Positions 49,001-61,690 of a stretch of DNA of 64,000 nucleotides are shown here, one piece after another. The DNA comes from Lineus longissimus (lineage: Eukaryota; Nemertea; Pilidiophora; Heteronemertea; Lineidae): NCBI RefSeq assembly GCF_910592395.1, contig NC_088324.1, positions 13,852,953-13,916,952 of the forward strand, written 5' to 3'. Positions within the stretch are counted from its first letter, which is position 1. The number at the start of each line of letters is the position of its first letter. A program made the position numbers and the translations under genes. Below the pieces are notes generated by a model. The model made no database searches, was not told the DNA's origin, and worked only from the letters and a program-made list of their open reading frames with translations.

Positions 49001-52000
49001 GACCAACGTGTGGAAGTCTTCATACCCTGACTACAGTTACTAGGGATGGCACAGTCACGTTTCAACAGCAGCTTTCAAGCTGAAGGGTTGATTACTCGCT
49101 CATAATGACATCATTTCCGCAGTCCTTATACAGTTTTTTGCACCAATGCAGACATATTCAGTGATTTACTCTTGCATATTGGTCACCGGAAGTAGGTGGA
49201 CATCCATCCGAGTCTTGGTCGGCATCGAAGGGTACAGTTCGTAAGATATATTAACGGAACCGAAATTCAGGGGTAATGCCGGGTGGAATAAAGGGCTTTC
49301 ACCATTACTATCGAGAGCGCGTTTCACCAAACTTGATATGATATTGGACGTCTTGGTCCTGATAAGTACGGCGATCTTCGGTAATATTTCAGGCAAGGAA
49401 TTTTCAAAAGTGTTATTGGTGACACCACTGGAAGGCACTTTCCTACCATACAGTCAGAGAGCGTTCAATTCAGCTTCACCGATATTATCTTACGAAGTGG
49501 ATCAACATCAGTGGGTTATTCTGGTTTCTTTTGTATTAACGGTGAATAAACCGGTTAGGCGTTCCGGCAATGATATAGATTCGTAAAAAAAGATTCGCCA
49601 GCCTGAGTTTTTTTTTGTCTTTCTCACCACGCCTGGTTCGTTCATGCTGAAAATTATTGCACGTGTAAGCGTTACCAGTTAATTAATTATTAGCGCCATC
49701 ATTTATTAATCTGTGCTAATTCGCTTACTTTAGCCAACTTATGGTTACCAAGGGGTACATGTCCAAAGGCCTCAGCACAATATATCTCATTTCGGACTTG
49801 ATCGGCGGGAGTCACACCCTGTCCGCGGATGCGGGCGACTTGTGCTACTTGCTGGACTACGGCAAGGGCGTAGTTAGAAGTGACTCGGTACCGTAAAGTC
49901 ACGCCAAGAAACTGCAGGTGCTATACTAGCGCACACCGCGCGCTTTAATCTGAGATTACGCTCAAACGAACCGCACACGCGCACGCGCAACGGCGCACGT
50001 GTTTAAGATCTGAATGAATTCGTTGCAGCACTTGTTGCCTTTGGATTTGATATCTCGCCATGTAATGGGCAACAATACACTTCGCAACATGCCATTCAAA
50101 TCAGTTTATTTTTTTCTAACAAATATATGATTGCGAATTTAGTGATATGAATATTAGAAATGTCATAGTGTTTTAGATGCGGGTGGCAGTTGATTCGAAG
50201 GGCGCTGAGTTCAAATCGCCAGACAAGCGCGCGCGACTCTAAGGTTTTTCTGCACAAACGGCCCGCATTGTTGGGGAATCTGGTTTTACCATCCACATGC
50301 TACTGTACTATTACTTTATATTTGTCTTGGGAAAACCTCTTTGTTTTGTGGTGAAACTTCTGGTTCGTTGAGTGGAAACTCTTGAGTGTAAATTGTGTCA
50401 ACATAACGCCTCAAAAGGTTTGGTTTTTGTTTAATTTTTTATTCATCACCGTGAACTGCTTGTTGAAAATCATGCACAGCTAAAGGAGAAGCTGATCTGT
50501 AATGTTCCTCTCCTGCTGTTTGTGTGTCGAGAACCTGTAGACCCAAAAGCTCGTTTTTCACCCTCATAAAATCTGTGATTTTGTTGTTCATCCTACAAAA
50601 GTGCTCAGGCTGTGCTTATGAAGTTTTCGAGTGTTTAAATATCCTGAAAGCATCACATGTTTTAGTTTCTGAAGCAACCATCAAAATAAGTTTTGACGAG
50701 ACTAGCGATTTAACCATCTTTCCAAATTTAATCTCATTGTTCGTCGAGCAACAAAACAGGTCTGATTTAAAAAATATAAAAAGAAGTACCTCATCTAGGT
50801 TGTAAAGTGTTTTACCCTCAATGGAGCATCGTCGATAAAAGTTTTCGAAGTGGCAAAAAAGAATGTGCAGCTTTTTTACTCCCAGGCCCATTGTTCAAAA
50901 CAACCACGAAACTCACTGCGAGGTTTTTTTTGGCGTTTTTTGGCAAATAAAATGTTCAAAGCATGCAACTGTGGGTTGTGAGTTCCAATCGTGGCAAGAT
51001 ATTTACCATTTTAAGTACCCAACTCAAGAGTAAGTGGGGACCACCAGTGACACGCGTAATATACCCAACCAGCATACGATACTTAAGGGCTTAAACAAAC
51101 AAATTGCACAGCAATATTTCCAAAATTCATGTCATCACCCCAGGTATTCCTGCTTAATAACTTTTGAAGTGTGATGCGGGTGCACTGAAAGTGACGGGCG
51201 GTTAGGAGAGTTCAATTGAGAAGGCAGACAGGAAAGTAGTTCGGTTTACTCAGTCTGGTCTCTCTTCAGCATTACCAGAAGTCGAATGTTATTTGTTATT
51301 GCTACTCCAGCAATTTACTCATCTGTTTAACCTGTTATCATCATAACCACAACATATCGAGTTGCGAAATGAACTTGAAAATACACACTCTTCTACTTAT
51401 TATGACATAGTTTTCTTTCTTTTTCAGTTAACATGCACGTCCCAACGCCGCCACAGATCCGCATCGCAAAGTCTCTGATCCCCGGGGAAGCCCTCGGCGT
51501 GTTCACCTCTTGCTGGATAAAGGAGGGGACAGAGATGGGACCATTCCTTGGAAAAGCTGTGCCACTGGAGAAAGTGAATCACACGACGCATCGGGGGAAC
51601 ATGTGGGAGGTAATGAACACTGAAAATGACTGTCACCAGACAGGTTCAATCCTCCAGGAGGCTACCAGCAATGCCTCAGTGGCCACCCTGAGTTGAACTG
51701 GGCCTGCAAATACTCTTGCGAAACTTAAAATGCAGCTGTTCAATTCCCTACAGCCCCTGAAGAGACCCATGTTCAAATCCGAGTTGAAGTGTTGTAGGTG
51801 ATTTATGTTTGCTTGTGTCTGACATTACGGAAAGGTAATGCATTGCTGTTATAAATTGAGCAATGATGATGATACAAAAAAGAGCGAGTGCCACTCTTCA
51901 GACACCACTATCACATAACTCAAAAACTTTGCTATACTATTTTTTCTCATTGATTACATACCCTCTTTGAACCAACCTGAAGATAGGTCGTTATTGTTTG

Positions 52001-55000
52001 TAATGGTGCCTTTTTCTCTCAGGTTTTTGACGAGTCAGGCCGAATCACTCACTTTATCGACGGCGATCAAGAAGTTCCGCGGTGCTGGATATCATACGTC
52101 AACTGCGCGCGAATGGACGAGGAACAAAATTTAGAACTGATACAAGTCGGACAAGAAATATATTACAGAGCTTTGAAGGTAAATCATTTTCAATACTTAG
52201 GTTATAGGTCACGATTTATCACTTTGCTTATGAGCTGAGTGTCGGGTCTAGCAATCAGCATTGGCCAATCCGTAGCCCTGTATCATGCTACTTCGACATA
52301 TGAAGCATGAGAGATGACTTCTGATTGGCCATGAATCTTGAATCAAATACACTGTAACTTTAATTTAGTTGACCAGAGTAAGTTTTCAACTTCGAAATCA
52401 GCAATGGTCTAACGATCCATGAGCTTCAGTCTAGTGCCATGACTTCGAACAGCAATCGTTGGGTATCAAAGGACCACGAATCAAATAACCCGAGGAGGCG
52501 GCATTTAGTGCAACATTTAATTATCCGACAGTAATATGGTAATCGGTCAAACAGGTTAGTCAACATTGTTTCTCTATGAGTTCTGATTGAACTACCGCAG
52601 TGACCAATCTTTTAACAACGACCACCAATATCAAACTAGATTATCACTTCTCAACTAAATCTAATCCAAATCGCGACATTCAACGAAACATCGGGCGGTA
52701 AGATACGAGCATGCTCCACGACAAAATTCCCGTTGCGAAATACCAAAGAATAATCGTCCGACCATTTGCTGCCTTGTACCATTCGTAATTCTCCAAATCA
52801 ACCGTAATAATATCAAAATAGCGGAATTAAAAATCATTTGTAGAAAATGTGTCGAATTCCTTTCATTTCGCGTTTGCAACAGGCGTTTCTTTTGAAAGCG
52901 CGGCTGCTAGATTCGAACTAATAGGCCAGGTTTTCCGTCCACAAAAGAAACAAGACGGCAAAATCTCGCCGGTCATAGCCCCCGGTATTTTGAACAATCA
53001 CACCAGAATCTGTATTGTGTTTAGATGAAAATGAGGCGTTTGGTGAGATCTGTGATTGTCGGTGTTCTGCCTGGCTAGCCAGCAGGTAAAGGGACAATGC
53101 GAGCGATATGAGGCACGATATTTAAACATGATTTTCACGTTCGCGCTTTCATTTTACCGATGATGCATAGTTTCAGTATAAACAAAACTGCAATCTTGAC
53201 TCGAGGTGAGAACCGGACGGTTGGGTGTGCTGACAGTATTAAGATATGTAAGCATATGTAGTTTCTCGGCCAAATTTTTTCAGTAGAATACTGAAAGGTC
53301 TAACCAGGGAGGGGGTTGCATCTTTCGTATCAAAATCTTGATCTGGGTATCAAATCATCACTTTGGCAGCGAAATCGACAAGGTCGTACCTATCATAGAA
53401 AGGATGGAACGATCATTGCCCACCGTTCCCATTACCACTCAGTGTTGCTGTCACTCTGACACGAAACGTTGAAACTCATTCACATGGCCTGCCAGCACAC
53501 GCCCATGATCTGTGCAATACTGTCGACAGAGATTGCCTCTAATTACTGCACGTGTCTGATTGCGGTGCAGACTTAATGAAAATCATAATCACTGATTGAT
53601 ATAACTACGAGCGGAATAATGAAACTATTTACTCATAATCAAATACGCCATCTTGTCTAAATTTATCAATCACTATTATAGACTAAGCGTATCTGTATTT
53701 TCATACCTTTACTTATACCTATATCATTGGCAAGTCGCTCCTCAGGATGGCACGGCGGATGTCACGAGTTCACCGTGACTAGTTCAGCATACCTTTTTCA
53801 TATCCTTGGCAAATCGTGGTGATCAAAGGTCTACCCAAGTGGAACCCTTGATCCCTTTAGTAAGCAGTTTACTGAACAGCATACGGTTGCTTTTTATTGC
53901 ATCTTCTTCGCAATTCTAATACTTCATGTTCTACCATTGTAACTAAAAATTCAATGAATGAGATAGCGCTTAATAGTTGAGCTATCGCAGACGATGATGA
54001 TGATGCATGCTGAGGAGAGGCGAAGACAGTCTCAATCCATAAATCTGCCTGACGCTTCTCTACGTCACTTCCGGCCAACAACCACATAACGGCCTTGGGT
54101 TATGGTATCGTATGTCACAAAATGGCCGTAATTTACTAGTGTAAATTATTGCGCGAGCGCACGTGCCTGTCACCATTAATATCAATTTCTGACCGCTGAT
54201 CGTGTTGAGGTTTCCAATTTATCCCCTCAAAACGTCGCTTTGGAATTGATTACCTCGTCAGAGAGACAATGTCCTGTAATTTTTATGAGGCTCTGTAATC
54301 AGGTTGAAAAGCGATACACGGAGGGCTTCTCAGATAGGATAATTTATTTGTCATGTCGATGATTGGGCTTGGATCGTTCGCTGGGTTGCTGGCGGTCCTG
54401 AATCGTCTTCTTCAAGATCATGTTGTCTTCACTCGTTTCCCTAATATCTGTGTTACTTTAAGGGAAATTTACAGCTGGCAACATGTCTTCTGTAACTTGA
54501 TTTTTGCGCAATGAGGTAGAATGATAAGTTTCTTCCGGCGAAACTCCTGCTATGACGGCAGCAAGACTGTCACACTGGCGACGACTGCTATGGATAACTT
54601 CCAAAATAGTGGGAGAGAACGCTATATTGATCATTTTCTCGAAATATTTCCGGAGAAAAGTAACGAAATATTTTCGCGGTAAACATTGCTCCAACTACAA
54701 GATCATCCCACAATTGACCATGTCAGTATTTTTACTCTCAGTTGCCATGCCCTAGGAACATGGCGCGCCACCCCTTGTCTTCCATCCGCTTGGCCGCCTT
54801 CTCAGAAAGGCTCACTCCGGGACCAGGCAGGGCAGACATTTAACAAAAGTTAATCAAATTTCTTGGGCATGCCGGTCACTATCATCCTTGGTGAGGCTTT
54901 GTCTTCGGGCAGGAGGATGTTCCCGGGTGGACGAAACGGAAAGAAGCCGAAATCGCCACTGTGGCGAGATAACTTTACTCAATTGATGGTCTTCATCTTG

Positions 55001-57736
55001 TAATTAACGTCACTTGTTCTGGAGAGCGATGACTCCATGGATAATTGATTGTAACCTTCCCTCGTTGCTGACGGGATAACTTTTCAAGACTTCCGAGTTA
55101 CTGACGATGTTTATATTGGTATATATGTGATAGGCAGAGTCAAAAGTTCGTATAACGGATCGATAGACCAGACTTTCTGGGGAGGGCCTCCTGGCCCTCT
55201 CGTTTCCGATCCTACCTTTGGTGCTCTTTAGGATGCGGTGTTCATTCGTGGGGCATAACGTGCTATATATCCGTGGGCGCAATAAGTCATAAAGAACGCC
55301 TTACATAAGTCAAATCACGACTGCTTTCTTTTGCTAAATCATAAAATCAAATTAATTGCTAGAGGTTACTGCGTACTCGAAATGAAAATAGAACATCCTC
55401 CCACCCACGTTGATAAAATCGGAACAAATAATCATCAATTTCAATTGAAAAATCGCCCTCGCAAAAGTTGAATGTGACTTGACTCATAATTAGGTAACTG
55501 CATGACGCATTACAGGTTTTACTGTAAAACTGGCCAGGGAAGGTGTCGGGCGTGTGCAGGTTGAGTCGGTGACCGGAGTCCGCATACCGCCACCACGACT
55601 TGTCTTTTGTCCAGGGGCCAGCCGCCGAGAGGGCGAGTCCTACTCCTTGCCTTGTTCCCGCAATCGCAAAGAAATCGGCGATATCATCTTTCAGGAATAA
55701 CGGATCAGTCCGAAGGCAATGCCTGAACCATATTCGATAGATTAGGAATTGGAAGACAATGGGTTTTATCAGTAATCTTTACTGTTCTTCTTACAATTCC
55801 TGGACAATGTCTAAAGGGACGTGATTTTCTGTGGTCGTTTGTAACAATTGTTGTCTAACGGGTCGTCTTTGGTGTTGTGTCCACGTCGGTTGCGCACGGC
55901 GAGCCGGTGGTGCTATTGATAATCGGGTGCCGGGGACGCGGTCTCGAGGGTGTCTGAATACCCCTCCCCTTGTCCCTTCTTGCAAATCCCCAGTCGTCCC
56001 TGAATGCCTTATCTGTTGCACCCCGAGAACACAAAAGGTGATACAGATAATAATTAATAAATGTCTTGATCGCTAAATGATGAGAACAACTTTACGACAC
56101 ATTCTCCGCGTGATTGCGCGGCGAAACATCCAATTGATGTCATCAGGATCTTCTTTAATGAATACCTCATTGTTACTAACTAATACTAGTCAATCATTAT
56201 AGGGACTTATATTGTATTAGCTTAATACAGTGTCATCGTATTGTTGGTATGTAAGAATGACAAAGGGAGGCATAGGTTCGTCTCTGGGTCAACTCAATGG
56301 TCAGGTGGTCAGTATTGTTTCCAGCCAGCTGCCTAACGGGCGCCGGACTTTTTTTCGCGGTGGATGACATTTTCTGCCTAGCCTGTTCTTTACAATGATT
56401 TGTCATTAATTGGACAGTAATGAGTACCGATAATACAATGGTTACAAGTGGTTGATTATCTGAAATTAATATGATGGTATAGATCAATAATCGAGATATG
56501 CATAACTTTGATATGTGGCTCGATTAACTCGAATACATGTAGGATCTAAACAGGATCCATCCGTCGTAATGTAAAGGTATAACCAGTCACCCTTGATTGC
56601 TGTGTTCGCGTAGAGATCCCGTGGTGATTGATTTCTATTCACCCCAAATCGGTCTAATGAGGACAATTATAGTTTCAACCAGGATGTGGATGAGGGAAAA
56701 TTTCACTTTGCCAGATCTTTATTGTTTGAATTACTCTTGTTACAGTCGATACCCCCGGGCCAAGAGTTGCTGATATGGTATGGACGACGACACAGTCTTT
56801 ACCTTGGCCTCCCTGGGATACCTGCTCAAGAAGGAGAAACCACCGCCGCCAGCAAACCAGGTAGAAATAAGACGATATTGAAAGTCCATTTCATGAGAAA
56901 ATGGCACTGCACGCAAAAATGTGTAATAACAGGGGAAAGTAGTCAGTATTTTGCTCCGAATAGCCCATCGCTTTGTTCGATTCTGGCGAAGAGATACTTT
57001 GAAATCTGAAGTTTCAGATTTGTAACAATCACGTTGTAGAACAAAGTTGTCTCTTCTCTTTTAATCATTAACCCCCTCTTATGTGTTTCTTCCGTCAATA
57101 AAACGATGTTGTTGTTTTTTCAGAAACAGAAACACAGTTTCCTACCACACCCAGCCGCCTGAATTGCGTCATATGCAGACGAGGTTTCAACTCGCGGAGT
57201 AATCTTCGGTCGCACATGCGCATTCACACTCTAGAGAAGCCATTTATTTGTAAATATTGCCACAGAAGTTTCAGCCAGTCATCGACGTTACGGAATCACA
57301 TACGATTACACACAGGTACGTACATGTACATGTACATGTACATGTTTATAGAATTGTAACACCTCGCGTGTCAAAGGTCCAAATTTATTTGAAGAAAAAA
57401 TTTAAGAAGTTTATCTTACGGTGTTCTAGTATCTGACTAAATACGCCTAAAGTTGTCGTTATCATCTTCTTACATGAGTGTAATTACAGAGGACAAGCCT
57501 TAAGAACCATGGCCACGTTTTAACAAACGTGCAGTTTGTACATAAACAGAAGGAGAAGCAATAAGCCGAGTAGTCCTTTAATGATGATTTCTCTTCTTAT
57601 CCTTTCAGGCGAAAAGCCATACAGATGCAACATGTGTCAGAGTGCCTACTCCCAATTAGCCGGACTACGGGCCCATCAGAAGAGTGCACGGCATAGACCT
57701 TTCGCTTTGGCTGCTGCACAGAGGGAACTGGAATAA
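40087..57736 (+). CDS. PRDM12: PR domain zinc finger protein 12
   Basis: PRDM12 is a nuclear chromatin regulator needed for sensory-neuron and some interneuron fates in animals. Six exons join in phase: 40087-40198, 51428-51609, 52023-52178, 56746-56860, 57124-57315 and 57609-57736, giving 294 residues. Exon 1 has the family N-terminus (EVITAEIL). The PR domain spans about residues 45-175 with [24 protein letters not shown] and QELLIWYG. Three C2H2 fingers follow: C203/C206/H219/H223, C231/C234/H247/H251, and C259/C262/H275 with final H281. The last finger region, [19 protein letters not shown], is a PRDM12 hallmark. The protein ends soon after the fingers and lacks the Ala-rich tail of the human protein (367 residues). 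The start at 40087 was chosen over 40033 because of the TATA box. Intron 1 is 11.2 kb. Confidence 0.95.
41862..41883. promoter_or_regulatory. ETS and YY1 motif cluster in PRDM12 intron 1
   Basis: The sequence ccggaagcgccgccatgttt combines an ETS core (ccggaag) with a perfect reverse YY1 consensus (gccgccatgtt). This pairing is typical of TATA-less promoters. The embedded ATG (41876) opens only a 22-codon frame starting [10 protein letters not shown], so an unannotated transcript start or a splicing first exon is possible but unproven. Confidence 0.4.
45645..45718 (-). mobile_element. tRNA-derived SINE head (degenerate)
   Basis: On the minus strand an A-box-like tgtggtgtggttg (45701-45713) is followed by a B-box-like ggttcgatcc (45652-45661) at tRNA-like spacing. 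The body and tail could not be delimited. It lies in PRDM12 intron 1. Confidence 0.5.
46553..46625 (+). mobile_element. tRNA-derived SINE head
   Basis: It has an A-box match (ggtggcctagtgg, about 46561-46573) and a B-box match (tgttcgaccct, 46606-46616). Together they give the pattern of a tRNA-derived SINE promoter. It lies within PRDM12 intron 1 and no clear tail or target-site duplication was found. Confidence 0.55.
52179..56745 (+). other. PRDM12 intron 3
   Basis: This 4.6-kb intron separates the middle and final parts of the PR domain. I saw no coding exon, RNA gene or clear repeat in it. The smaller intron 2 (51610-52022) is likewise unremarkable. Confidence 0.5.
57316..57345. repeat. 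TACATG hexamer microsatellite
   Basis: About four tandem tacatg units begin a few bases inside the donor (gtacgt) of PRDM12 intron 5. The hexamer is self-complementary, so the transcript could fold on itself beside the splice site. Confidence 0.8.
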
Positions 57737-57846
57737 AACAGCAATAGTATCAAACGATTTTGCTTACATGTAACTGACCCTGCATGGAGCTATATGCAGT
57801 ACTACTGAACCGATCGAGATATCGGTCTCATTTTTGGAAGTGACTA

Positions 57847-58072
57847 CTTGGCAAGCCCGGCTTACCAAACAGCGACTTTTTCTTGTCCTGAATGGAGAGC
57901 CGAACTCATAAATATTAAAGTAAAGTCTCCAGCTCGCCAAACAGGGTAGATTTTTTTACCTGTTTGGCAAGCCCGGCTGGCCGAACAGGGTGGCTTTTTA
58001 GTGCTGTTTGGCAAGCGGCTCTCCAAACAGGACAAAAAAAGATGCCTGTTCGGCGAGCGGCTTGCCAAATAG
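57847..58072. repeat. Cluster of GC-rich palindromic modules
   Basis: Imperfect palindromes of about 26-30 bp built on ctgtttggcaagc / gcttgccaaacag recur at 57847-57872, 57960-57989, 58004-58031 and 58044-58072. A half-module lies near 57928-57944. Each could fold into a short stem with a GC apex. The modules sit in the probable PRDM12 3' UTR. Confidence 0.75.
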
Positions 58073-58189
58073 ACCCGGCCCTCATTTTTTTATCGGTACT
58101 AGTCAGTCTCTCTTTTGTGAACTGAATATGGTCGTCCGTTTTTTGGACCACCTGTATAACTTGCAATAAGTGGATGTAGTAGAGTTCGT

Positions 58190-58425
58190 TTTGCTCGGGA
58201 TTTTGGAATCTGTAAAAGTTTCTTGATCAATAGGTGCCAATGACCCCCAATCCCCAATCATTATAATCCACTCGTGATTACCAAAACCCATTGTGTACAA
58301 GCAGTACATACATGTAGAGCCCGCCAGTATAACACATTCATTCGACAGAAGAAGCCGCACGAAGCTTGTAGGGAAACGTATCGTACAAGAAACTTTTACA
58401 GATTCTGATCCCAATCCCAGTTGAT
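58190..58425. mobile_element. MITE-like element with terminal inverted repeats
   Basis: A perfect 19-bp inverted repeat (aatctgtaaaagtttcttg at 58207-58225, its complement at 58386-58404) extends imperfectly outward through gggatt-type sequence to about 35 bp per side. It encloses about 160 bp. There is no coding capacity. A target-site duplication was not evident, so the exact ends and the class are uncertain. Confidence 0.5.
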
Positions 58426-58810
58426 AATATCGACGAATTTTGCATCGAACATTGTCATTATGATTTCGACTTTACTTACTATGTTTTCAACTGGGCTAAC
58501 AACTAGTTTTGATAAGACATTTACCGTGTTTACAAAGGCTAACATTCTAATAGCCTGTACGTATGATTCCCATGTATGCAATGACTGCGGCTTCTGACCA
58601 ACTTTTTGAACAATTTTAGTGCCTATGATAATTACTTTGCTTTTTGTGCTTTACAACACACTGATGTAAATATATTTTTGTACATACATGTATTATTTAT
58701 TAATAAAATTATTAAAACAGACATAGTTTTGTTTTTTAATTGCTGTCGGGTTGGCCCAACACCCAAGGCATATCGACAGTCACAAATGATAGAAAGGATT
58801 GGATGTTTCA

Positions 58811-58822
58811 AATAAATTTATT
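58811..58822. terminator. Palindromic bidirectional poly(A) signal
   Basis: The 12-mer aataaatttatt reads AATAAA on both strands. On the minus strand it lies 103 bp past the NAGK stop, an ordinary distance. On the plus strand it lies 1.07 kb past the PRDM12 stop. The two convergent genes may therefore end over each other. Confidence 0.55.
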
Positions 58823-58924
58823 CTATATACCATCGATTTTTGTTGTTTGATATGTATCACGTTATTTAACAGCACTTACATTTAGTTCCTCTGCCATAGG
58901 AGAATTTCAAGACGGGGTTGATTT

Positions 58925-61690
58925 CTAGAATTTATGATGATAAAATACTTCGTGATAATCTCTATAGTTGATGTCTATAATCTTTTTCGCCGCCTTAGCT
59001 CCGAGACATGCTGCACCTATCGCACCAGATGTGGTCAGCCGAATCAAGCTAAATTCTTGTACAGTTACATCCTCCTGGTAGATCGGTTGTATCCCCTCCT
59101 TGAAACCTTCGATTAACAAGTCCCAACTTTTCCAGACATTTCCTACACAAACAATCTGCAGCCCACCGTCAGCCGTAAGAAGACACTGAAGGAAGAAAGT
59201 CATTAACTATGGATTAAATCTATCTTGCTAATACTCAAAAGTGCTCTGGTGAATTTTCTTCTGGGATATACTAGCTCTCCGCACAGCCCACGATTTCACC
59301 CCAAAGCTGACGTATCCACACATCGATATAATCTTAACCCCTCTATATTCACCTTGTCCGCTTTGTTATTCCTGACAACAGCCTGCACATGTCTTCCTAA
59401 GTATCTCCCAGCCTCTCTGAACACCCTCTTACACAGCGCGTCTTCCTGGTCTCTCGCACCCTTTGCCAACTCTATGCACATCTTGGCCATGAACGCTTTG
59501 TCGAAATTCGTGTAGAGATACGGGAGGAGACCTTCCCGCGAATCTATCTGCAATGTACGCCCCTTGGTTACACTAGTTGGTTATTTGTACAAACATCAAC
59601 TGGCGAATGGATATGTTTTCAGAGGAAATTTTAAAGAAAATTGATCTTTTTGGGGGAAATGTATTCTTTTATAGCGAATTTGTTTATGCTTACCTTAAAA
59701 AAGGTTTTCGTGATATTACCAGCAACATCTAGATCCAAGTCGATAGGTGCCATGCCCTCATCATGGTCGACGAGTATCTTCAAAGCCCTCCTGGTGATCC
59801 AATAAGCTTAAAAAGTGAGAAATGGGTTTGATCATTGCACTAGCGTAGCCCGTGGGCGCGGTCGGTATGACAACTGGTTGATCCAAAAAGGTTCGAGAAA
59901 GTTCGTTTTGCTCACAGCACCATCTAAGGGAATTAATCTGACTACCCTGGCTTGCCCATCCTCTACCTTCAAATACAACGTCTGTAAAAATGCCAACCTG
60001 AGCCTTCGTCCCCAAGCATGTAACTCCAGCCACCGCATCTAACCCACGTTGAATCTGGATTCAGAAGGTAACAGTTCGATCCGGTACCTGCTATGACTAC
60101 CACGCCACCTAGAAAAGAATAGGAAAGCAATGATCACAAGGGAATCCATCGTAACATTTCTGTTTGACATCCAGTGAAGTCTCCACTATGTCCTGTTTCG
60201 ATTCTGGGAAAGTCTGGGAAATCACATAATACTCTAAAAAGGGTATCTCCACCTACTATCAGATTTGGGAAGACGGAGGCGCTATACTGTCAAAGAGAGG
60301 AATGGAGTGTGTTCTCAGCGCACAATAAGTCATGACAAAAACTCATAAGCACCAATTATCATACTGACCTTGATCTGTAACTGTTGCAATTGGACCAAAC
60401 GCATCATTACAGGCATACAAATGGTTACAGTTTATGTCAGCTAATCCCTCTTCATATTCCTTGATGGAAGCTGGGCCTTCGACACCACTCAGTGACAAAC
60501 CCTTTAGGAAGGAATGGAACATATGATCACGGTCTTTAATACATAATGCATCACAAAAAAATCATATTACATGTAACACCAAGGTTTTGTCGAATATATC
60601 TCTATATCTACTTAGTTACAACTCTAGTATCGTATGCCTACCAAAGATGCCAAACAGGCGTCAGGGTCCAATCCCGCTTTTTGTCGACACTCAGTGATCA
60701 TCTTACGCAGCCGGGCGAGGCTGACGTCAATGCCTTCAAGCTGGAATAGAATTCTTGTAGACGTATAACTTCCTATAGGTCAATGAAATTCAGATCAAGC
60801 GAATGTCCCGCAGCTTTCCCAATAAGATGATAACTCCTTTTTAATGTCATTATTGCAAAAATATATGCTCAAACATACAGGTGTGGTAGGGGTTTTAGAC
60901 ACTGGCCAGAGCCAGGACGTCCTAGAAGAATAACAAATTTGTTCAAAATGATCGTAATAAGTCGAGCGCTACGGACCCTTTAGGCATGACCGCTCTTGCG
61001 GGCTCCCTTGTAACGTTCTGATGGTTTCCTTCTAACAGTTTTTCTCATCATCGAAAACTTGATAACAACGATGTTGCTTTTAACATGGACTGCACTTACC
61101 CATTTGTTGATAGAAGGACCTTCATGCTCAGCAAGTATTTTTCCTTCGGAGTCTAGTATGACAATAGTGGAATGAGTGCTTCCCCTATGTCGAAGATAAA
61201 AAACCCTAAGCATTTCCGGCCATGACACTCCTCTACTTTGGCTATATAAATTATGCCACTTCACCTTACATGAATCTGGAGCGGTGGCACAACGGTTGAG
61301 CATTTGTGATCGAGAGATCCCGGGTTTGATACCCGGCCGCTGTCACTTCGTGACTCTCAACTGGGCTGAAATGTCCTTGCGTGGGCTGGATTGTTGCTGC
61401 CATTGTAGGCTGGGTAATAATGCGTGCGATTGTAAAGCGCTTTGAGATAGTAAATAGTATTGTGAAAAGTGCTCATAAAAACTCGCAAACATTATAATTG
61501 TTTTTGGTAACCCTTGCTTCGATCCGAGCCGGACTCTAAGAGAGGTGGTTGCTCAGCACCCAAGTTTCTCGAAGAACACGCCTTTCCCTCGTACCTCTTC
61601 GTTTGAGGTCCTTTTCAGGAGGTCGGCCTTGCATACCTGTCTGGTTGTAGGAGAATGAAACACTTACCCTTCAATCCCGGCGAATGCCAT
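58925..61690 (-). CDS. NAGK: N-acetyl-D-glucosamine kinase
   Basis: NAGK phosphorylates GlcNAc released by lysosomal breakdown to GlcNAc-6-phosphate, feeding amino-sugar salvage in the cytosol. Nine minus-strand exons join in phase: 61690-61668, 61184-61100, 60740-60642, 60501-60369, 60108-59998, 59806-59694, 59547-59353 and 59185-58925 (eight listed blocks carry all 340 codons including stop). The product is 339 residues against 344 in human. Visible motifs are the N-terminal phosphate loop ([13 protein letters not shown]), the catalytic-Asp segment [12 protein letters not shown], the adenosine-binding [23 protein letters not shown], and [12 protein letters not shown] near the C-terminus. 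The first coding exon is only 23 bp; it was chosen because its donor (GAAGG|gtaagt) matches the phase of exon 2 and restores the family start. Human has a Gly where this protein has Ser in GGWS. Confidence 0.93.
61265..61500 (+). mobile_element. tRNA-derived SINE in NAGK intron 1
   Basis: It has an A-box match (tggcacaacggttga) and a B-box match (gggtttgatacccgg) in a tRNA-like head at about 61280-61345. A body and a tail with tgtaaagcgctttgagata follow, a 3' motif widespread in metazoan SINEs. It ends near an A-rich, AT-rich stretch at about 61500. It sits antisense to NAGK between exons 1 and 2. Flanking duplications were not clear. Confidence 0.75.

Larger units (their letters stand above)
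40199..51427 (+). other. PRDM12 intron 1, no independent gene supported
   Basis: This 11.2-kb intron contains only short frames without motifs. Structured pieces are an ETS/YY1 cluster near 41862-41883, a minus-strand SINE head at about 45645-45718, a plus-strand SINE head at about 46553-46625, and a CpG-rich patch near 49925-50000. Large first introns in developmental regulators often hold enhancers; which bases matter here cannot be told from one sequence. Confidence 0.5.
57737..58816 (+). other. Probable PRDM12 3' UTR and spacer
   Basis: There is no coding sequence. It holds palindromic modules (57847-58072), a MITE-like inverted-repeat element (about 58190-58425) and plus-strand AATAAA at 58702-58707 and 58811-58816. 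An AATAAA overlapping the stop codon (57732-57737) is probably not used. If the 58702 or 58811 signal is used, the 3' UTR is about 1 kb. Confidence 0.45.

Noticed and set aside
50980-51030. SINE head near gagttccaatcgtgg
   Set aside because: The B-box match is poor and no A box lies at the right distance.
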